Assembly (NCBI GenBank): GCA_947626105.1
Contig: CANQQY010000003.1
Coordinates: forward strand, 62,001 to 126,000
Length of the DNA: 64,000 nt
Direction of reading: 5' to 3'
From: an uncultured Clostridia bacterium
GTDB lineage: Bacteria; Bacillota; Clostridia; Christensenellales; Borkfalkiaceae
Part shown: piece by piece, positions 60,701 through 64,000 of the stretch
Layout: the number at the start of each line of letters is the position of its first letter
Position numbering within the stretch: position 1 is the first letter of the stretch
Made by a program: the position numbers and the translations under genes
The notes under the pieces: model-generated
Database searches by the model: none
The model's input: the letters and a program-made list of their open reading frames with translations, nothing else
What the model was told of the DNA's origin: nothing

Positions 60701-62475
60701 CCTACCTTGAAACAAGTGTAGAGGATGGGAAGGTCTATCTCGTCTATACGATCAGCACCCTCGAAAACTGCGATGTAAATGATCTCGAGACGATCATTTA
60801 TAAGACCAGAAGCGATGAGCCCGATTTGACGGTCGCGAAGGTGGACGAGACAGACGGTTATAAGGTCTATTTCGATCTTTCCCAGATGGTAAGTAATAAC
60901 GATTGGCGTACTGTCAGCCTCACGATGAACGGTAAACCGCTTCCCGCGCCTTCCTTGACGGTGGACGGCGGAAATCAGTATCTCCATTATAATGGCAGAG
61001 TTTATAGGCTTGCGCCTAACTTCATCGCGGTAATGGATCACCCCTCTGTCACTTTCGACAAGGGTGAAGGTGTTGGCGGCGAGGATCCCGTTGTGACGGA
61101 ATTCGGTAATCCCGATGATCCCGGCAACATGGATATTACGCTTCCCGACTGCACCTACACTGCGCCCGCAGGAAAAGCATTCATTCACTGGCTTGTAAGT
61201 GTAAACAGCGAAGAAGGGACGCCCCATCAACCTGGTGAAAAAGTTAAAGTGAACTATAACAATACCGTAACTGTAACCGCGGTTTGGGATCACGTTTACG
61301 AGAATGGTGTCTGCACGATCTGCGGCGTTGTCTGCGACCATGCGGGCGAAAGCGAAACCTGCTCCAAGTGCGGCGCAACGCTTGTGACCCTTCACTACGA
61401 TAATCTTGCCGCTTGGACGGATGCTTATCGTTCCGAAACCCCGTTGACGAAGGGCGGCAGGATCATGGTCTACGGCTCCGAAGTAGGGGCTTCCAATACC
61501 GATCCCGGCAACACGATACATTGGGAGCTTCTTGATGGTTATACGGGACGTTTGGATAACTTCGGGTGGACCTTTGTCCCTGGTGGAGCTCAGGCAACCT
61601 CATTTAGTCAGTGGATCAATACTGAACAAAATCCCGGCGTTTCAAGAAGCACATATATCCTTTGCAAAGATGCGAACGGCGCTCCGTCAACAGACGATTG
61701 GTTTGCAGTGATGAAGGATGTTGCGGAACAGTGCAATTGGCTTGTGGATGCATATTGGTACATCAATGATGTCATCAATGTTCGTTGCTATCTTACCAGT
61801 ACAAAGACAGAGGGGGCGCATGCAGGATATTCGTTCGAAATTCTCTACGCCATTAAGTTGGTTGATACCTCCAAAACATCGCTGGGGTTCCGTATCACGT
61901 CCAATGGCTCTTGCGCGACAATTAACATCAGTGGCCACTATGAATCAACGGTACAGAACAATACTGTTGTTGAAGAGCCGAAGAATCTTCCGACATGGGA
62001 TGCTATTCAAAGCACGACGCTTGTCAAGGGCGGCAGTGTCACGTTGGAAGCAACGCTTGATTCGTTCGGGGCAGCTACATGGAATTCCATTGTCGCACGT
62101 TTGGATGTCGTAGATGGAGGGAATTCCTTCTTCTTCCGTCCGGATGGCATCGCGCACAACCCGTGGGCATGGCACGGTGCAGTCGTATCCGACGAAACCG
62201 TCTCGATTGGCGGAGTTGACTATACTTTGAGTTCCACGTCAACCGGGAACTTAGACATAGCCGCATTGAAGGGCGGAAAGATCCGTATCACTTTCTCCCT
62301 TGCTGACGACGGCACGTTGACCTTCACCTATTCGATCACGAATGGAGAAAGCACGTTCTCGTATTCCGGAAGCATCAAAGGATTGAATGCCGCCGGATAC
62401 ACCCTTGATTTTGCACAGGATCAAGGTACCAGCTCGGGCATCAAGATCACGACCACTTTCCCCGCACAAGCGTAA
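51712..62475 (+). CDS. giant InlB-repeat surface lipoprotein (3587 aa)
   Basis: A very large exported protein. MNKLRKALVVILSALFLLCV is a signal peptide and FAAC (Cys 26) a lipobox, so it should be anchored by lipid. After an acidic linker come many about 70-residue divergent InlB B-repeat (Flg_new_2-type) units, each with a 'GxxVxVTxxPxxGYxxxxVxVNG' pattern, to about residue 1170; then larger beta modules (about 1170-2570), an InlB/Flg_new unit with GYVFGGWLRDGQ (about 2620), a Cys knot ICGVVC...CSKCGA (about 3200-3223) and two C-terminal lectin-like beta-sandwich modules (to 3587). No LPXTG, SLH or enzyme motif is seen. Likely an adhesin or polysaccharide binder. The ATG follows TAAGGAGTGGAATTT. 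Confidence 0.88.
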   Translation: MNKLRKALVVILSALFLLCVSLFAACTTGSGKTQAQKPDDAVTPGQSEQESEEKPGDPQEETCDIHVEVNDEALGAYRLSGERAVNGGFKVGTPVTVTVEPAAGYDATLKVNGEEVPLDGGSYTFTAQADTTLSVDYNYKYRISTTVLAGEGTITPAAPADGEKYAEGEDVKVEVAPAAGYVVEYVKINGVVTEPDEDGKYTVKMTGRMYVVAEFIAVHTITVENNGNGTVTLNDAAYEAPIENVKDGTVYTLKVTPADGEEIKAVYVNGALTPLDAEGKATITVKADTLIKVVYVGRYTVSLPENENVVVNIAEGKAASYAEGTVLHITVSAVEGYRLTSVTVKVGETPVEALGGVYTVTMSANVTVEADVEALAEVEKHTVTILYNNGSFGSAELTGAEAVEGQYAYGSELTLTVTPNEGNELDKVEVNGKKVALEEGKYTFTVKEDTAIYIVFKALPRYIVTVDDRTGADATIAVSEPFDNNTDKAYYEGEELTITATEIAPHCLVFVAVDGGEPVDITADENGNYVWKHTVTADVKLTVTVLHSFSVEINNDPLKGTVERLLEGGSTEAVESWYQENEEVTLIITPLEGYRISKVTVVSGGESFVDEFDYITASHTVALLGENTVVTVEYVAIYEISVNVAGIDGVENASVVLTVVNTESGEQVKELGTLTESGEKTYTLDEGTSLKAKYTAPVTHRIGLDPQIPGVSFGGMGYVEPGADKEGTFDFSFTYNGGSVSVTYELYTHTVTVDGQLQEAPVTNSESYKLPAQPDPQYGLNGLNQNYEYTFTWVVNGVEYAAEATVENVRKDLVVTSKWSAQLPVEKSVTGTPEGGSVDWGNLQDASTLIEGTEFDVTIVVPQGYRAIVKFYTHTKNVITGSEGKVTTAMGVYQAKTEDLTAHFKDTVRAGLKLEIEITYEKIFTVTVTENENVDVVILSHGDYNNDYFTVGNVFEFTVTAHDGYKVTAVKANDTVLDLVDGKYSHVLTGETTITIETVKLASVALTVNGDPESNVTLTNGADSVETGASLPVGTKLTLNITVPEGYKVKYTVPGSEVQEAYETVTVDDIEVVDGGITISVEFVKVYTVTVEAENANVTLDPTNDKKAYELNAQVKVTVEAVGEYVIDSVTADVEGALVDNKDGTYTLTVTDNVTITVSVLPKLTVDFPVSNPDEPSTSNGAPEQGEWKAMDGADNVIEIGANTMTINGKPVTKIESNGKTDGTVVYTLTTDDGDYTMAWFGEAEGYILMLTDPSAAVSVSRRAVRTIAAGGVSYYVNPKYSAEYFDDFVEGDSEKLVNIDWTADESHLSVTNVDGKIHISLGEDAAKYVFAVEAGHYLFVIGAGAYDLTLAEDGSTLTVNGTTYSKPVENEVTRVYGAELRGVLLVLKIEVKGYTQEELNTAEIKLICGPDNTSYDKAALNSVGDYYELHFNGIINLGAGEHELSLKVGNQVFDNLTDSAQPSSVPNGEKTYELSVKETKLVLTVSEKTVEIEKKLEDFHGGSFNTNEETIEFFVHVYGYQDSELTAENVSLVYDTYTVDCALSGSLISNNIASNSHVIIHLQFKLETIGVHGATELKLKIGDDSYSINHSGLVGTGTKDGKVYNITHADGKLTLTVSEAQTEYTVRVMEESKIDGCSYELKNNGEDVGEKVPANATLTLTVTVPENYTATVKVDGATLENNGENSYTIKNITGDVTITITYAEKGEVNEPIDLPEEREHTANDIYADNFFSLHLANDGVKWIADNGVVKVLIDDADTPTVHEANKGFNIVGNNESINVMINGLTKTSHKSEYVLHWYNEAGQEVARTTVHFTGGSVDPDAPKELPSNGEDNAPNGWSYYNEGRTINATEKDGIVTVTFSGNQNGNWWGIQVYYKNKEYTSGAKITVSFTITSTVAGKIRFLDNGEDGTEVLEFTQDKLTLDFTSKAFVVNSKNTVVKLYMAIENEARIDAATITISDLHIEKVTDPEPQKSVTGTTAKLEQDENGVYLVVDGTSTGYDEAGLKALLEGYKYDFQRNSNLQLGNEDWTDYNRYQPKSVTITVNGANWTAKFDISNLEPYSYMFHFGPLVNQNDEMVPDNMFFADTSISGEETLDNKKYELNNMLGKSEGSDWRNNYGLLGIVVTDVTVPAYEATSVDLVNEDGTVYFVIKGTYANYEKTDLETALKAVHFNLQNNPNPDEHSVSNPEWGLYYNFTSVVTIDEEAHTWEIRYDVTVKDGNNVTLKNNGEESAVAWGAGAYTAHFGGEAVDLKQTAENGKTFTLGDRYVYTLHYYKDSKVGKEYWGCDGLSIVDKQSKELNATIDYNTLTFTKEGEDVYVSFTGTCQNITSESQLSLDFYDQNGERTVNPESVVVTLQDGTYTIKAKATNVPAGDYLMHLIIINGEAKRNINVISADKEGMQIGETYTIGNKTYKVSGKNYQGWAEGRICLTVEELNAPELTLQKAELLKDEDSKIYIVYTVGDLKNCEPAQLANVKFNGADGGLTWVISQTKTYKVVGDGTYKIYFEITNVPEGNREYYGNWWRTVLCFDGQSNLPKATGCVLGETKSVDGENGVYYTLHDEGGNPYFIVNQKLTITLNFGEGYEPESEQATVDYEANYTMPDKYVTLTRTGYVFGGWLRDGQKVDPNEQGKIVIEKVTDNLELTASWTKEQYDVTVSDNLGDVEGAGSVTVVPGNGQKVEFEGTVTITVSVNEGYRVTVKVNDHAELENYTDAAEKVITVTATGAVKIEVIFESTDTEVSNSVSPKFVGAGSDVSESDARGAISGLEGFRSYKANDSVTISFVVAKEYGATVTAGEAVTLGEPEIVAEGDDYKYTYTFTMPEEAVTVTITVAKRVDSSETKWGVQSGDSNISYQWQWFDRTRDDSADSKDKDENGGLLYGTITINMYDVTNMADAATHNFTLDTPYATVEITNRGFFARSNIEDVIKATWTEKGGEGELKLVFAFVLHPTENKRALGYTDSELWYATEGGKDQVSDTREIITYDFASEPVITWDKAYLETSVEDGKVYLVYTISTLENCDVNDLETIIYKTRSDEPDLTVAKVDETDGYKVYFDLSQMVSNNDWRTVSLTMNGKPLPAPSLTVDGGNQYLHYNGRVYRLAPNFIAVMDHPSVTFDKGEGVGGEDPVVTEFGNPDDPGNMDITLPDCTYTAPAGKAFIHWLVSVNSEEGTPHQPGEKVKVNYNNTVTVTAVWDHVYENGVCTICGVVCDHAGESETCSKCGATLVTLHYDNLAAWTDAYRSETPLTKGGRIMVYGSEVGASNTDPGNTIHWELLDGYTGRLDNFGWTFVPGGAQATSFSQWINTEQNPGVSRSTYILCKDANGAPSTDDWFAVMKDVAEQCNWLVDAYWYINDVINVRCYLTSTKTEGAHAGYSFEILYAIKLVDTSKTSLGFRITSNGSCATINISGHYESTVQNNTVVEEPKNLPTWDAIQSTTLVKGGSVTLEATLDSFGAATWNSIVARLDVVDGGNSFFFRPDGIAHNPWAWHGAVVSDETVSIGGVDYTLSSTSTGNLDIAALKGGKIRITFSLADDGTLTFTYSITNGESTFSYSGSIKGLNAAGYTLDFAQDQGTSSGIKITTTFPAQA

Positions 62476-62493
62476 GCTCGGAAACACAAACAA

Positions 62494-62525
62494 AAGACCT
62501 ACGGTTTTTCCGTAGGTCTTTTTTT
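62494..62525 (+). terminator. terminator of the giant lipoprotein gene
   Basis: An 11-bp stem AAGACCTACGG / CCGTAGGTCTT with a T5 loop, followed by TTTTT. It starts 18 bases after the stop codon. Confidence 0.92.
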
Positions 62526-62986
62526 GCGTCGGCAGAAAGACCTGCCCCCTTTGAAGGGGGCGGGTGGCGCGTGAAGCGCGGCAGGTGGGGGTTGCCTTGT
62601 CGCCCCTTATAGGGGAGATGTCGCGAACGCAGTGAGTGACAGAGGGGTTTCCGAAACCCCTTTCCCTCACTACGTTCGGACTTCCCCTAAGAGGGGCAGC
62701 AAGGGGGTGCTGTGTAACACTTCCCCTAAGAGGGGCAGCGAGCCCCCCCATCCGTCTTTGCGGGCGCAAAGCCACCTCCCCCCGTAGGGGGTAGGGCTTG
62801 CAGAACGCTTTGCTTCATCTTCGGAAAACGGGGGCGCTGGGAGGCAACTTTGCGCCTCCAAAAGGCAGGGGGAACATGCAAAAATCGCGCTGATTTTGCA
62901 AAAAAATTTCATTCAAAACCGACACAAAACGCAAAAAATATGCTATGATATAATATGATATGAAATAAGTTGAAAAAACGGAGAAA
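62526..62986. other. repeat-rich intergenic region before the helicase gene
   Basis: 461 bases. It holds GCCCCCTTTGAAGGGGGC, the palindromic repeat (62602-62697), a partial second copy of its right arm (CTTCCCCTAAGAGGGGCAGC repeated at about 62680 and 62721), another GC-rich hairpin module, then an AT-rich stretch with a TATAAT (62949-62954) about 32 bases before the helicase ATG. A matching -35 is not clear. No gene is seen. Confidence 0.7.
62602..62697. repeat. 97-bp palindromic host repeat, copy 2
   Basis: Same form and orientation as 51322-51418: GCCCCTTATAGGGG, inner hairpin AGGGGTTTC / GAAACCCCT, and CCCCTAAGAGGGGC at the end. The differences in one arm are often matched by changes in the other, which keeps the palindrome and suggests an RNA or DNA hairpin under selection or recent copying. 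Confidence 0.8.
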
Positions 62987-64000
62987 ATGTCTCAAATGGA
63001 CAAGCATGCAGCCGAAGAGCTTTTAAGCCCGAAGAAAAATGCGGATAAAGCGTGGTATCTTTCTCTTCTCGACGCGGACAAGCAGACCTTGTACGAGGAA
63101 GAGCATCTCACCGCGCTTTTGAAAATGCTTCGTTTCGTCTATATTGCTCGGCTGCTTAGCAGGATCTCCTCATTCAAAGCCGAGGCGGACGCGATCCGTG
63201 CGCGGGAGGATTACGGCGCGGAGGACTATCGTGCGCTCCTCGAAAAAAAGGCGCAGATCGCCGCCGAGTATAAAAAGCTCAATTCCTACAAATGTTTTTT
63301 CTCCGAGCCCTACTTTGCGCGTATGGACGTCGTGGACGCGGAAGAGGGGTACAACAGCTATTACATCGGCAAAAAGGGGGACGTCCGTCTTGAAATCGTG
63401 GACTGGCGCGCGCCGCTTGCCGTCAAATATTATCAGAGGAGCCGCGTCAGTTTTCACATCAACGATTACGGCTACCGAACGGTGCTCCGCCGTGCGCTCT
63501 CCGTGAAGAGCGGCAAGCTCATCGACTATAAAAACGAGTATCTGTCCGTCAAGGATGTTTTGACGGAAGAGGAGATCGCGGGGCGGGATGAGGAGATCCT
63601 GTTCGATCCATACCTCCGCTCCATCATCAAGAGCCGCAAGGACGATACGCACATCCGCGACATCATCCGCACCATTCAGGAACAGCAGTTCGAGGTGATC
63701 ACGCGTCCCGAGCGGGAGAGTTTCGTCCTGCAAGGCTGTGCGGGCAGCGGGAAAACGATGATCCTTCTGCACCGTCTTAGCTACCTCATGTACAATAACG
63801 AGTCGCTCTCCCCGCACGACGTCCTCGTGATCACGCCTTCCGACTCCTTCAACGCGTTTATCGACGAGCTTGCGCAGGTGCTGGAACTTCAAAAAGTCAA
63901 GACGACGACGCTCAAAAATTATTTCTTTCAAGCGCTCCTTAGGGACGGGATCGACCTCGAAAGCCATCTTACGGACGAGCGCGAGAGCGAGGAGTATCTC
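62987..64000 (+). CDS. UvrD/HelD-like superfamily 1 helicase, N-terminal part
   Basis: The first 338 residues of a HelD-type ATPase, cut by the window edge. The N-terminal helical arm (ADKQTLYEEEHLTALLKMLR, KLNSYKCFFSEPYFARMDVV) is followed by YIGKKGDVRLEIVDWRAPLA, the HelD signature, and the Walker A box FVLQGCAGSGKTMILLHRLS. HelD proteins release RNA polymerase from stalled complexes; in Bacillota some give rifampicin tolerance. The ATG at 62987 follows CGGAGAAA; a second ATG at 62999 is possible. Confidence 0.88.
   Translation, partial: MSQMDKHAAEELLSPKKNADKAWYLSLLDADKQTLYEEEHLTALLKMLRFVYIARLLSRISSFKAEADAIRAREDYGAEDYRALLEKKAQIAAEYKKLNSYKCFFSEPYFARMDVVDAEEGYNSYYIGKKGDVRLEIVDWRAPLAVKYYQRSRVSFHINDYGYRTVLRRALSVKSGKLIDYKNEYLSVKDVLTEEEIAGRDEEILFDPYLRSIIKSRKDDTHIRDIIRTIQEQQFEVITRPERESFVLQGCAGSGKTMILLHRLSYLMYNNESLSPHDVLVITPSDSFNAFIDELAQVLELQKVKTTTLKNYFFQALLRDGIDLESHLTDERESEEYL

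Noticed and set aside
62949-62954. TATAAT upstream of the helicase gene as a full promoter
   Set aside because: No acceptable -35 at 16-18 bp was found, so only the AT-rich region is mentioned.

Overview
The window comes from a chromosome of an uncultured-looking, GC-rich Bacillota, probably a gut Clostridia lineage. Support for this is the conserved rpmB / Asp23-yloU / fakA (DAK2) / recG neighbourhood, strong AGGAGG-type ribosome sites, sigma-A promoters, ssrA, and a lipoprotein-type surface giant. No species can be assigned from the sequence alone.

Host left arm (1-6399): the 3' end of a membrane dipeptidase gene, a repeat-rich intergenic region, rpmB (minus), a diverging Asp23 / fakA / recG cluster, a zinc-ribbon membrane protein facing a small XRE regulator across a shared operator region, and the tmRNA gene ssrA.

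Prophage (about 6400-51159, about 44.8 kb): a contractile-tailed (myovirus-type) temperate phage with a large serine recombinase, inserted exactly at the 3' CCA end of ssrA. Nearly everything is on the minus strand and is transcribed from a consensus early promoter at 48.66-48.69 kb. In transcription order there are early unknown genes and a Cro-like protein; an HNH nuclease; recombination and replication genes (ERF-like annealing protein, SSB, DnaD-like initiator, DnaC-like loader, RecU-like resolvase); an unusual DNA-methylation block (two MT-A70 genes, two ParB-methyltransferase fusions, a phage S-adenosylmethionine synthetase, a MazG-like pyrophosphatase); a RinA/ArpU-like late activator; then the late genes: terminase, portal, ClpP-type protease/scaffold, decoration, capsid, connectors, sheath, tube, frameshifted tail chaperone, tape measure, gpX/gpD/gpV/gpU/gp25/gpJ/gpI baseplate proteins and a DUF6273/C-type-lectin tail fibre. 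The fibre is the target of a complete diversity-generating retroelement (DGR): variable repeat, GAAA-loop hairpin, Avd-like protein, template repeat and reverse transcriptase. A lectin-like protein and a holin close the operon. The repressor, a small unknown gene and the recombinase are on the plus strand.

Host right arm (51160-64000): the displaced ssrA terminator, palindromic intergenic repeats, a 10.8-kb gene for a 3587-residue InlB-repeat lipoprotein with its own promoter and terminator, a second copy of the palindromic repeat, and the start of a HelD/UvrD-type helicase.

The most notable points are the DGR with all 15 VR/TR differences at template adenines, three prophage methyltransferases each broken exactly at a G7-G8 tract, the phage-borne SAM synthetase beside them, and an attachment site that changes the C-terminus of the recombinase on integration.
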